A stretch of 64,000 bases of DNA from FEN-1219 sp963713355. Lineage in GTDB: Bacteria; Pseudomonadota; Gammaproteobacteria; Steroidobacterales; Rariloculaceae. Numbering within the stretch: the stretch's first letter is position 1; every line of letters starts with the position of its first letter. Both the position numbers and the translations under genes were made by a program. This document shows, piece after piece, positions 18,302 through 26,612 of this stretch. The notes beneath the pieces were generated by a model, which searched no databases, was not told the DNA's origin, and saw only the letters and a list, made by a program, of their open reading frames with translations. The DNA lies in the NCBI GenBank assembly GCA_963713355.1, contig CAVQLK010000011.1:434001-498000 (forward strand), read 5' to 3'.

Positions 18302-19429
18302 TCACTCTAGGAGAAGCAGCTCAGCAATCCGGAAGTAGATGAGCTCGAGCCGCTCGAGATCCGCGATCGACACCGTCTCGTTGACCTTGTGGATCGTGGC
18401 GTTGATCGGGCCGAGCTCGACGACGTCGATGCCATACGGCGCGATGAACCGTCCGTCCGACGTGCCGCCGCTCGTCGAGAGCGCCGGCAGAAGGCCCGTC
18501 GACTCGTGCACGGCTTTCGTGACCGCTTCCGTCAGCCGCCCCGGTTGCGTGAGAAACGGCTTGCCGGCGACGCGCCAGCGGAGCTCGTAATCGATGCCGA
18601 GATCCGCGAGCAGCTTTTCGATGCGGGCCGAGAGCTGCTCGTGCGTCCAGACGTTGGAGTAGCGCAGATTGAAACGGCACTTCAGCTCGCCGGGCACGAC
18701 GTTCGGCGCGCCGGCATCGCAATGAACGTTGACCATCTGGAAGGTCGTCGGCGGGAAGTGCTCGTTGCCTTCGTCGATCGCCTCGCGCGTCATGGCCGCA
18801 ACGAACTTTGCGAGCGCGTGGATCGGGTTGTCGACCTGCAGCGGATAGGCGACGTGCCCCTGCACGCCGCGAATCGTCATGATGCCGGACAGGCTGCCGC
18901 GGCGGCCGATCTTCACCGTGTCGCCGAGCGTTGCCGTGCTCGAGGGCTCGCCGACGACGCAGTATTGAAACGTCTCGCCGCGCGCCGCGAGCGTCTCCAT
19001 GACTTTCAGCGTGCCGTCGTCGGCGGCGCCTTCCTCGTCACTCGTGATCAAGAGGCCGAGCGAGCCGGCGGACCTCGGGTAGCGCTCGGCGAACCGGCAG
19101 CACGCGTTGATCATCGCGGCGAGGCTGCCCTTCATGTCGGCGGCACCGCGGCCGATCAAGCTGCCGCCTCGTACCGTCGCCGCGAACGGCTCCACCTCCC
19201 ATTGCTCGGGCGGGCCGCTCGGCACGACGTCCGTGTGCCCCGCGAAGACGAGCGCCGGAGCGGCGCGGCCGCGCCGCGCCCACAGGTTGTCGACCTCGCC
19301 GAACCGAAGCCGCTCGACGCCGAAGCCCGCCGCCTCGAGCAGCTCGCCGATCAGGACCTGGCAGCCTGCGTCGGCGGGCGACACCGACGGCCGGCGAATC
19401 AGCTCGCGCGCGAGGCTCAGCGTGTCCAT
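18302..19429 (-). CDS. dapE: succinyl-diaminopimelate desuccinylase
   Basis: Zinc-dependent M20 amidohydrolase of the succinylase branch of lysine/meso-DAP synthesis, cytoplasmic. 375 residues, the normal length. Metal and catalytic residues appear in FAGHTDVVPSG (His and Asp), RGAADMKGSLAAM (bridging Asp), LLITSDEEGAADDGT (Glu pair) and VGEPSST. The C-terminal STSGGTSDGRFIAPYG carries the dimer-contributed residues and NATIHKVNE the last His ligand. dapD, one step earlier in the pathway, lies 6 kb downstream. Confidence 0.97.
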   Translation of the reverse strand: MDTLSLARELIRRPSVSPADAGCQVLIGELLEAAGFGVERLRFGEVDNLWARRGRAAPALVFAGHTDVVPSGPPEQWEVEPFAATVRGGSLIGRGAADMKGSLAAMINACCRFAERYPRSAGSLGLLITSDEEGAADDGTLKVMETLAARGETFQYCVVGEPSSTATLGDTVKIGRRGSLSGIMTIRGVQGHVAYPLQVDNPIHALAKFVAAMTREAIDEGNEHFPPTTFQMVNVHCDAGAPNVVPGELKCRFNLRYSNVWTHEQLSARIEKLLADLGIDYELRWRVAGKPFLTQPGRLTEAVTKAVHESTGLLPALSTSGGTSDGRFIAPYGIDVVELGPINATIHKVNETVSIADLERLELIYFRIAELLLLE

Positions 19430-19603
19430 GGGAACGAAATATCGCGAAGTTTCATGGGATTAAGGGCGCTCGGTGAAGCCGCGGCGCAACGAGACGAAGG
19501 CGGGCTGCAATAAATCCTTAACATTATCTGGCTAATCTCGTCGCTGCGTAATGCTAACCCGGGCGGCATCTGCGGGGCCGCCACGAACTCTACTGGAGGA
19601 CTC
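19430..19603 (+). promoter_or_regulatory. pstS upstream region, possible Pho-regulated promoter
   Basis: 174 bases between divergent dapE and pstS. CTTAACATTATCTGGCTAATC (about 19516-19536) is AT-rich against the background and contains two weak 11-bp-spaced half-sites (CTTAACA, CTGGCTA) that could be a degenerate Pho box. A TAATGCT lies further down. A strong ribosome site, GGAGGACTC, precedes the pstS ATG. The Pho box call is weak; the expectation comes from pst operons being PhoB-controlled. Confidence 0.3.
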
Positions 19604-20683
19604 ATGGGGAACCACGCTCAGCAGACTTGGCGCAGCCGACTGATCCTGTGCGCGGTGCTCGCGACGATCGGCGCTGCGGTATCGAGCTCGAGCCACGCAC
19701 AGGCGGGGCGAGACTACATCGACATCACGGGTTCTTCCACCGTCTTTCCGTTCGCGATCGTCGTCGCCGAGAGCTTCGGTCGCCGCAACCCGAGCTTCAA
19801 GACGCCGAAGATCGAGCCGACGGGCAGCGGCGGCGGCATCAAGGCGTTCTGCGGCGGTGTCGGTATCTCGTATCCCGACATCGCGAACTCGTCGCGGCGC
19901 ATGACGGCCGGCGAAGTTGCCGACTGCGCCAAGAACGGAGTCGCGGAGATCGTCGAGGTCAAGATTGGCTACGACGGAATCGTGCTCGCGAACGCGAAGT
20001 CGGCGCCGCACTATCAAGTCACGCTACGCGACGTGTATCTCGCGCTCGCGAAGGACGTTCCCGATCCCACCGGCGCGCAGAAGCTCGTGCCGAATCCGTA
20101 TACGAGGTGGTCGGAGATCAACTCGTCGCTGCCGGCCGACGCGATCAGCGTGCTGGGTCCGCCGCCGACGTCGGGGACGCGCGATGCATTCAACGAGCTC
20201 GTCATGGAGGGCGGCTGCAAGACGTTTCCGTGGGTCGCGGCTCTGGCGCGCGATGCGTACCTCGCCGCCTGCCACATGCTGCGCGACGACGGCCCCTACA
20301 TCGATGCCGGCGAGCAGGACAATCTCATCGTGCAGAAGCTCACGGCGAGTCCGCGGCAGCTCGGCATATTCGGCTACAGCTTCCTCGAGCAGAACGCCGA
20401 CAAGGTTCAAGGCGCGCACATCAACGGCGTGGCACCGGGCTTCGACACGATCGTCGAAGGCAAGTATCCCGTCTCGCGGCCTCTCTACTTCTACGTCAAG
20501 AAGGCGCATGTCGAGCGAGTTCCCGGCATCCGGGAATACGTCGCGGAGTTCACGAGCGACGCAGCCGTGGGCGAGTATGGTTATCTTGCCGAGAGCGGCT
20601 TGATTCCGCTCGATGATGACGAGCGTGAGACGGTGCAGACGCAGGCGAAGGATCTCGTGCCATTTCGCCTCGGAAGCCCATGA
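19604..20683 (+). CDS. pstS: phosphate ABC transporter, periplasmic phosphate-binding protein PstS
   Basis: Captures inorganic phosphate in the periplasm and delivers it to PstCA. 359 residues with a signal peptide ending near SSSHAQA (residues about 28-34). The mature start DYIDITGSSTVFPFA contains the phosphate-binding GSST loop, EPTGSGGGIKAFCGGVG is the second binding loop, and PPPTSGTRDAFNELV the third (SGTR). Strong GGAGG ribosome site. First gene of pstSCAB. Confidence 0.97.
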   Translation: MGNHAQQTWRSRLILCAVLATIGAAVSSSSHAQAGRDYIDITGSSTVFPFAIVVAESFGRRNPSFKTPKIEPTGSGGGIKAFCGGVGISYPDIANSSRRMTAGEVADCAKNGVAEIVEVKIGYDGIVLANAKSAPHYQVTLRDVYLALAKDVPDPTGAQKLVPNPYTRWSEINSSLPADAISVLGPPPTSGTRDAFNELVMEGGCKTFPWVAALARDAYLAACHMLRDDGPYIDAGEQDNLIVQKLTASPRQLGIFGYSFLEQNADKVQGAHINGVAPGFDTIVEGKYPVSRPLYFYVKKAHVERVPGIREYVAEFTSDAAVGEYGYLAESGLIPLDDDERETVQTQAKDLVPFRLGSP

Positions 20684-20727
20684 CACCGTACGAGAGCCAT
20701 CCCTCGCGCTAACGACCAGAACGCTGC

Positions 20728-22114
20728 GTGGCTTCATCGACACTGTTGCTCGTCGTCGTCGGCCTAGCTCTGCTCGGCTACTACGTCGGCAGGCAACGTG
20801 CCGTCCGCGCCGCCGTCGCGGCGGGGCCGCGCAGCTTCCACTCGCTGCCGGGCTATCACGGCGGTTACGTGGCGCTGTGGTGTGCTCTGCCGGCGCTGAC
20901 GCTGCTCGTGCTCTGGCAGGTTCTCGAGCCGGCCTGGCTGCGCAGCGCCGTGCTCGATTCGCTGCCCGAAGCGATGCAGGCGCTTCCCGACGATCAGCTC
21001 GGCCTCGTCTATAACGAAATTCGCAATCAGGTCGAAGGCAACTTCGTTGCTGCGGAGCCGAGCTCCGGCGTGGCCGCGGCGGCGCAACGTTACACGGAGC
21101 TGCGCGCATCGAGCCGCAACTTGGCGACGGGCGCCGTCGTCGTGCTCGGAGTCGTCGTGCTCGCGTGGGCCTATCGGCGCGTGCGGCCGGACTTCCGCGC
21201 GCGCAACCGTGTCGAGAAAGCCATCGAGCTGCTGCTCATCGCAGCATCGAGCGTCGCGATCCTCACGACGATCGGCATTTTCCTCTCGGTGTTCGTGGAA
21301 GCGTTGCGGTTCTTCCGCGAGGTGCCGTTGTTCGACTTCTTGTTCGGCTTGCAATGGAGCCCGCAAACGGCGATCCGCGCGGACCAAGTCGGAGCTTCCG
21401 GCGCGTTCGGCGCCGTGCCGCTATTCACGGGAACGCTGTTGATCTCCGGGCTCGCGATGCTGGTCGCGGTGCCCGTCGGTCTGATGTCGGCCATCTACTT
21501 GGCCGAGTATGCGAGCCGGCGCTTCCGAGCGTACGCGAAACCGCTGCTCGAGATCCTCGCCGGCATCCCGACCGTCGTGTATGGCTACTTCGCCGCGATC
21601 ACGGTTGCGCCCATGCTGCGCGGCTTCGGCGAGAGCGATTGGGCTCGACGTCGCCTCCGAGAGCGCGCTCGGCGCGGGCCTCGTCATGGGAGTCATGATC
21701 ATCCCGTTCGTCTCGTCGTTGTCGGACGACGTCATCACGGCCGTGCCGCAGGCGTTGCGCGACGGCTCCTACGGCTTGGGTGCGACGAAGTCGGAGACGA
21801 TTCGCAACGTCGTGTTCCCCGCGGCGCTGCCGGGTATCGTCGGCGCCGTGCTGTTGGCGGTGTCGCGCGCGATCGGCGAGACGATGATCGTCGTGATGGC
21901 CGCGGGCCTTGCCGCGAACCTCACTGCGAACCCGCTCGAGGCCGTGACGACGGTCACCGTGCAGATCGTCATGCTGCTCACGGGAGACCAGGAGTTCGAC
22001 AGCCCGAGGACGCTCGCCGCGTTCGCGCTCGGCCTCGTGCTGTTCCTCGTAACGCTGGCCCTCAACGTCGTCGCTCTGCGCGTCGTGCGCCGGTATCGGG
22101 AGCAGTATGAGTAG
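20728..22114 (+). CDS. pstC: phosphate ABC transporter permease PstC (frameshifted near 21637)
   Basis: Inner-membrane permease half of the Pst transporter. From GTG 20728 the reading gives an N-terminal membrane helix, an extended region of ~120 residues before the core, then the permease (PLFTGTLLISGLAMLVAVPVG, ILAGIPTVVYGYFA). An extra G in GAGAGCGATTGGGC at about 21637 shifts the frame. The other frame continues IGLDVASESALGAGLVMGVM, the coupling motif region (LRDGSYGLGATKSETIRNVV) and the last helices to TAG at 22112-22114. One indel restores a protein of about 461 residues. The stop overlaps the pstA ATG by 8 bases. Confidence 0.88.
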
Positions 22115-23399
22115 CCACTCGAGGCGCTCGGTCAAAGAAGCCGTCGCGCGCGGTATCAAGCGCCGCTATCGCAACGAGGCCATCTTTCGCGCGCTCGGCC
22201 TCGCCGCATTGCTGATCGGACTCGGCTTCCTCGCATTCTTTTTCTACACGCTCGTCGGCAACGGCTACACGGCGCTCGAGCAAACCCGCATCCGGCTCGA
22301 CGTCGAGCTCGACGCCGCGGTCATCGATCCCGAGGGAACGCGCGCTCCCGAGACGCTGCGTGGTGCGGACTACCAGCGTCTCGCGCGCGACGCCCTCGGC
22401 GATCTGTTCCCCGAGGTCACGAGCCGCGGCGACCTGCGCGCGCTGTACGCGCTCTTGAGCGCCGGCGCCGGGATCGAGCTGCAACAGCTCGTCGTCAACG
22501 AGCCCGCGGCCATCGGCGAGACGCGCACGCTGTGGCTGCTCGCGGACGACGACATCGACGTCCTCGTCAAGGGTCACTCGCCTCGCGACGTTCCGGAGTC
22601 GGACCGCCGTGTCGACGACCGGCAGCTCGGTTGGTTGGCGGCGCTCGAGCAGCAGGGCCGCGTTGACCTGCGGTTCAACCGCTACTTCTTCACGAGCGGC
22701 GCGTCCAGCGATCCGGAGTTGGCCGGTATCTGGGGCGCGACGGTCGGCTCGTTCTTCATGCTGATCGTCACGCTCGTGTTGTCGTTCCCGCTCGGCGTCG
22801 CAACGGCGATCTATCTCGAGGAGTTCGCGCGACGCAACCGGTGGACGGATCTCATCGAGGTCAACATCAACAACCTCGCCGCAGTCCCTTCGATCGTCTT
22901 CGGCTTGCTGGGCCTCGCGCTGTTCATCAACGTGTTCGGCTTGCCGCGCTCGGCGCCCGTCGTCGGCGGCCTCGTGCTGAGCCTCATGACGTTGCCCGTG
23001 ATCATCATCGCCTCGCGGGCCGCCCTCACGGCCGTGCCGCCGTCGATTCGCGAGGCAGCGCTCGGAGTCGGGGCGTCGAAGATGCAGATGGTGCTGCATC
23101 ACGTGTTGCCGCTTGCGATGCCCGGCATGCTCACGGGCACGATCATCGGCATGGCGCGCGCGCTCGGCGAGTCGGCGCCGCTCTTGATGATCGGAATGGT
23201 TGCGTTCATCGTCGACGTGCCCGACTCTCCGTTGAGCCCCGCGACGGCGCTGCCCGTGCAGGTCTTTCTCTGGGCCGACAGTCCCGAGCGTGCGTTCGTC
23301 GAGCGCACCTCGGCGGCGATCGTCGTGTTGCTGTTCTTCCTGCTCGTGATGAATGCGACGGCGATCCTGTTGCGGAAACGTTTCGAGCGGCGCTATTGA
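22107..23399 (+). CDS. pstA: phosphate ABC transporter permease PstA
   Basis: Second membrane permease of the Pst system, 430 residues, longer than E. coli PstA (296). A first membrane helix (about 28-50) is followed by a ~145-residue periplasmic insert (about 52-200), the DUF3333-type N-terminal extension found in many proteobacterial PstA proteins. The permease core then starts at GIWGATVGSFFMLIVTLVLS. The coupling motif EAALGVGASKMQMVLHHVLP contacts PstB. Translation is coupled to pstC by overlap. Confidence 0.95.
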   Translation: MSSHSRRSVKEAVARGIKRRYRNEAIFRALGLAALLIGLGFLAFFFYTLVGNGYTALEQTRIRLDVELDAAVIDPEGTRAPETLRGADYQRLARDALGDLFPEVTSRGDLRALYALLSAGAGIELQQLVVNEPAAIGETRTLWLLADDDIDVLVKGHSPRDVPESDRRVDDRQLGWLAALEQQGRVDLRFNRYFFTSGASSDPELAGIWGATVGSFFMLIVTLVLSFPLGVATAIYLEEFARRNRWTDLIEVNINNLAAVPSIVFGLLGLALFINVFGLPRSAPVVGGLVLSLMTLPVIIIASRAALTAVPPSIREAALGVGASKMQMVLHHVLPLAMPGMLTGTIIGMARALGESAPLLMIGMVAFIVDVPDSPLSPATALPVQVFLWADSPERAFVERTSAAIVVLLFFLLVMNATAILLRKRFERRY

Positions 23400-23450
23400 G
23401 ACGGATTGGGGTACGATGTGAGACTCGCCGCAGACAGAAAGAGCAACGAC

Positions 23451-24311
23451 GTGTCAGAGGTCGCGACAGAAGCGGCAGGAGCGCCGTCGGCACAGGCCGG
23501 TCCGACGAAACCGGTCGAGGAAGGCTATCGCACCGTCGGCGATTTCACTTCGGCAAATGCCGTCATGCAGGCGCGCCACGTCGACGTGTTCTACGGCGAC
23601 AATCATGCGATCCAGAAGGTCAACCTCGACATCAGCCGCAACGAAGTCATTGCGCTGATCGGTCCATCCGGTTGCGGTAAGTCCACGTTCATCCGCTGCT
23701 TGAACCGCATGAACGACACGATCGAATCGGCGCGCGTCACGGGCGACATCACGCTCGACGGCGAGAACATCTACGCGCGTCACATGGACGTCGTCATGCT
23801 GCGCGCGCGCGTCGGCATGGTGTTTCAAAAGCCGAATCCGTTTCCGAAGTCGGTCTACGACAACGTGGCTTACGGTCCGCGCATTCACGGCCTCGCACGT
23901 GATCGCGGCGAGCTCGACGACATGGTGCGGACGAGCCTCGAGCGTGCCGGGCTGTGGACGGAGGTCAAGGACCGGCTCGAGGAGCCGGGCACGGGGTTGT
24001 CGGGCGGGCAGCAGCAGCGGCTTTGCATCGCCCGAACGATCGCGGTGAATCCCGACGTGATCCTCATGGACGAGCCGTGCTCGGCGCTCGATCCGATCGC
24101 GACGGCGCGCATCGAAGACTTGATCGACGAGCTGAAGCAGAACTACGCGATCGCAATCGTGACGCACTCGATGCAGCAGGCCGCGCGCGTCTCGCAGCGC
24201 ACGGCGTACTTTCACCTCGGCAAGCTGATCGAGGTCGGCGACACGGACGACATCTTCACGAACCCGCGCCACAAGCTCACCGAAGACTACATCACGGGCC
24301 GGTTCGGATAA
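23451..24311 (+). CDS. pstB: phosphate ABC transporter ATP-binding protein PstB
   Basis: ATPase that powers phosphate import. Walker A IGPSGCGKST, Q-loop FQKPNPFPKSVYDNVAYG, signature LSGGQQQRLCIARTIA, Walker B VILMDEPCSALDP and switch His in VTHSMQQAARVS are all intact. The N-terminus is not conserved. GTG 23451 (after AAAGAG) is chosen, but in-frame GTG 23418 and TTG 23406 are possible. The product is about 286 residues. phoU does not follow, unlike in the E. coli operon. Confidence 0.96.
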   Translation: MSEVATEAAGAPSAQAGPTKPVEEGYRTVGDFTSANAVMQARHVDVFYGDNHAIQKVNLDISRNEVIALIGPSGCGKSTFIRCLNRMNDTIESARVTGDITLDGENIYARHMDVVMLRARVGMVFQKPNPFPKSVYDNVAYGPRIHGLARDRGELDDMVRTSLERAGLWTEVKDRLEEPGTGLSGGQQQRLCIARTIAVNPDVILMDEPCSALDPIATARIEDLIDELKQNYAIAIVTHSMQQAARVSQRTAYFHLGKLIEVGDTDDIFTNPRHKLTEDYITGRFG

Positions 24312-24719
24312 GACGCGCGCTTTTTAGGTCCGGGCGCGGGCGCGATCGAGGGTATTGTCCCCGCTACCGCCCTCGCGGCCGATGGTTGGCGGCGCCAGTC
24401 GAAACGCGCGGGCCGGGCGTGCCATTCAAAGTAGGGCAACGGGGCGGACCGCTCGTGCCATTCGGAGGAACCACCGTGCGGTTCGATGGCCCGCTTTCAG
24501 GCCGCCGCTCGAGCGCGGGGCCAACACCCTCGCTCACACCCGCGCCCTCCGTGCCGCCCCTAGGGTGTTCGCGCACGGCGTTTCGGTACTCCCGATTACG
24601 TTACCTGGGCGCGGAGAAAATGGGGTACCCGTCGGGGTTCGCGCCAGCCGTGGTGCAGCCGGGGGCTAGCGGCGGTAGGCTATGACTGTGGCGGCCATTC
24701 GGTCGCGGGGAGCGTCCGT
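24312..24719. other. gene-free block between pstB and the tandem small-protein genes
   Basis: 408 bases without a recognisable gene. Open frames cross it, but their products are proline/arginine-rich with no family resemblance. GTGCCATTC occurs at 24419-24427 and again at 24456-24464, a short direct repeat. I see no clear terminator for pstB beyond a CTTTTTAGG run at 24319-24328. Confidence 0.5.
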
Positions 24720-25225
24720 ATGCTGAAGCTCACGATTGCCGTGTTGGCTATCGCACTCGCGGGCTCCGCGAGCGCAGCCGGTTGGCGCTCGCTGCGCATC
24801 GACGCGAGCAGCGAGGCTAGCTTTTCGGAATCGGTGGCGGCGTTTCAAGAGAAGCTGTCGCCGGTCCGCCGCTACGTCTTTGCGTCGGCGCTGCAGGATA
24901 TCTGGACGCTGGGCACGAAGAACGCCGATGCCGAGCAGCGCGAGTACACGGAGAGCGACTACCTTCGGCAGCTCGATGGCTTGGGGTACGACAGGTCGTC
25001 ACGCTGACGGACCCGACTGGCGACACGGCCAAGCGGCGATACAAACAGGGCAGGGACGTCGCGTACGCGGCGCGGAACACACCGTCGGGGCCTACGAACC
25101 CGTCGTGGTCCTCCATGCCAGCGCCGCCCCCCGTTCAGAATGGCACGTACCGTGGCGCCACGCCGTGCTATCGACGGTGGCATACGGGAGACCGGTCCCC
25201 CGTGAACCGGCGGATCAAATGCTGA
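24720..25225 (+). CDS. small exported protein, tandem copy 1 (frameshifted near 24992)
   Basis: Begins MLKLTIAVLAIALAGSASA, a signal peptide, followed by SLRIDASSEASFSESVAAF and VRRYVFASALQDIW, paralogous to the next gene. The pattern resembles the DUF6694-type family of small exported proteins of unknown function. As sequenced the frame stops at 25007. Restoring one lost base in GTACGACAGGTCGTC (about 24992) continues VVTLTDPTGDTAK, as in copy 2, to TGA at 25223-25225. That stop overlaps the start of copy 2 (ATGCTGA), so an intact two-gene coupled unit is the likely state. Confidence 0.6.
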
Positions 25226-25758
25226 AGCTCACAGTTGCCGTGTTGGCTGGAGCGCTCGCGTGCGCCGCCAGCGCGGCCGGATGGCGCGATCTGCGCGTCG
25301 ACGCGAGCAGCAAGGCCGCCTTCGACCAGTCGCTGGCTACCTTCAAAGAGGAGCTCTCGGCCGAGCGCCAGCGCGTGTTCCAAGGTGCGCTGATGGACAT
25401 CTGGATTCAAGGCACGACGGACGCCAAAGCCAACCAGCGCGAATACACGGCCAGCGACTATTACCAGCAGCTCCATGGCTTGAGCTACGACGAGGTCGTC
25501 ACCTTCACGGATCCGACCGGCGAAACGGCGAAGGCGCGAGCACGGGAAGCAAAAAATGACGGGCAAGTAGTCGACGCGCACCAGCTGCTGCCGTCCCAAT
25601 TTCCCGCCAGTCAGAAGGAGCGCACGGAACGCGCGCACCAACAAATCGATCAGGGATCCCTCATGAGGACGCGGCAGGGCGGTACCACGGAGCGCGGCGG
25701 AAGCGGCTTGACGGGTCCGGGCGCGCCGGGCGATCCGCGTTTTCCCGACGCGCAGTAG
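25219..25758 (+). CDS. small exported protein, tandem copy 2
   Basis: 179 residues from ATG 25219 with the same signal peptide start as copy 1 (MLKLTVAVLAGALACAASAA). The conserved part (residues about 22-95) carries DLRVDASSKAAFDQSLATF, RQRVFQGALMDIWI, REYTASDYYQQLHGLSYDEV and VTFTDPTGETAKAR. The C-terminal half is low-complexity, charged and Gly/Pro-rich. Likely periplasmic; function unknown, with a DUF6694-like pattern. It converges on dapD with 12 bases between. Confidence 0.7.
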   Translation: MLKLTVAVLAGALACAASAAGWRDLRVDASSKAAFDQSLATFKEELSAERQRVFQGALMDIWIQGTTDAKANQREYTASDYYQQLHGLSYDEVVTFTDPTGETAKARAREAKNDGQVVDAHQLLPSQFPASQKERTERAHQQIDQGSLMRTRQGGTTERGGSGLTGPGAPGDPRFPDAQ

Positions 25759-25770
25759 CTCCGTCCCTTC

Positions 25771-26595
25771 TCAGTCGGCGGTGCGTAGCAGCTCGTTCAG
25801 CGAGGTCTTCGCGCGCGTTTTCTCGTCGACCTTCTTGACGATGACGGCGCAGTAGAGCGAGTACTTGCCGTCCTTCGACGGCAGGTTGCCGGCGACGACG
25901 ACGGAGCCCGCGGGCACGCGGCCGTAGTGGATCTCGCCCGTCTCGCGGTCGTAGATGCGCGTGCTCTGCCCGATGTAGACGCCCATCCCGAGCACGCTGC
26001 CGCGCTCGACGACGACGCCTTCGACGACTTCCGAGCGCGCGCCGATGAAGCAGTCGTCCTCGATGATCGTCGGCGAGGCTTGCAGCGGCTCGAGCACGCC
26101 GCCGATGCCGGTGCCGCCCGAGATGTGCACGCGCTTGCCGATCTGCGCGCAGCTGCCGACGGTCGCCCACGTGTCGATCATCGTGCCTTGATCGACATAA
26201 GCTCCGATGTTGACGAACGACGGCATCAGCACGACGTCGGGCGCGATGTACGCGCCGCGGCGCACGACGGCGTCGGGCACCACGCGCGCGCCGCCACGCT
26301 TGAACTGCTCGGCATCGTATTGCGCGAACTTTTGCGGCACCTTGTCGAAGAACCGCGTGTAACCGGCGTCGACGACGCGGTTGTCGTTGATGCGGAACGA
26401 CAACAGCACCGCCTGCTTCAGCCACTGATTGACGACCCAGCGGCCGGCAAGCGGCTCGGCGACGCGCAGAGTGCCGGCGTCGAGCCCGGCGAGGCATTGC
26501 TCGACCGCGTCGCGCAGCTCCGCGTCGGCGCGGGCAGGCGTGAGCTCCGTGCGGCGTTCCCAACCGCGCTCGATGATTGGCTGCAGTGTGCTCAA
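25771..26595 (-). CDS. dapD: 2,3,4,5-tetrahydropyridine-2,6-dicarboxylate N-succinyltransferase
   Basis: Succinylates tetrahydrodipicolinate in lysine/DAP synthesis; cytoplasmic trimer. 274 residues as in E. coli DapD. An N-terminal helical domain (about 1-100) is followed by the left-handed beta-helix of hexapeptide repeats (VVRRGAYIAPDVVLMPSFVN, IGAYVDQGTMIDTWATVGSC, IGGVLEPLQASPTIIEDDCF). It is the last gene of a minus-strand map-glnD-dapD series with a 17-base gap to glnD. Confidence 0.98.
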   Translation of the reverse strand: MSTLQPIIERGWERRTELTPARADAELRDAVEQCLAGLDAGTLRVAEPLAGRWVVNQWLKQAVLLSFRINDNRVVDAGYTRFFDKVPQKFAQYDAEQFKRGGARVVPDAVVRRGAYIAPDVVLMPSFVNIGAYVDQGTMIDTWATVGSCAQIGKRVHISGGTGIGGVLEPLQASPTIIEDDCFIGARSEVVEGVVVERGSVLGMGVYIGQSTRIYDRETGEIHYGRVPAGSVVVAGNLPSKDGKYSLYCAVIVKKVDEKTRAKTSLNELLRTAD

Positions 26596-26612
26596 AGTAC
26601 GTTCCTCGAATG

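Noticed and set aside
24355..24685. Possible small gene between pstB and the tandem pair
   Set aside because: Low-complexity Pro/Arg/Gly composition, no signal peptide, no ribosome site at a fitting distance and no family resemblance.
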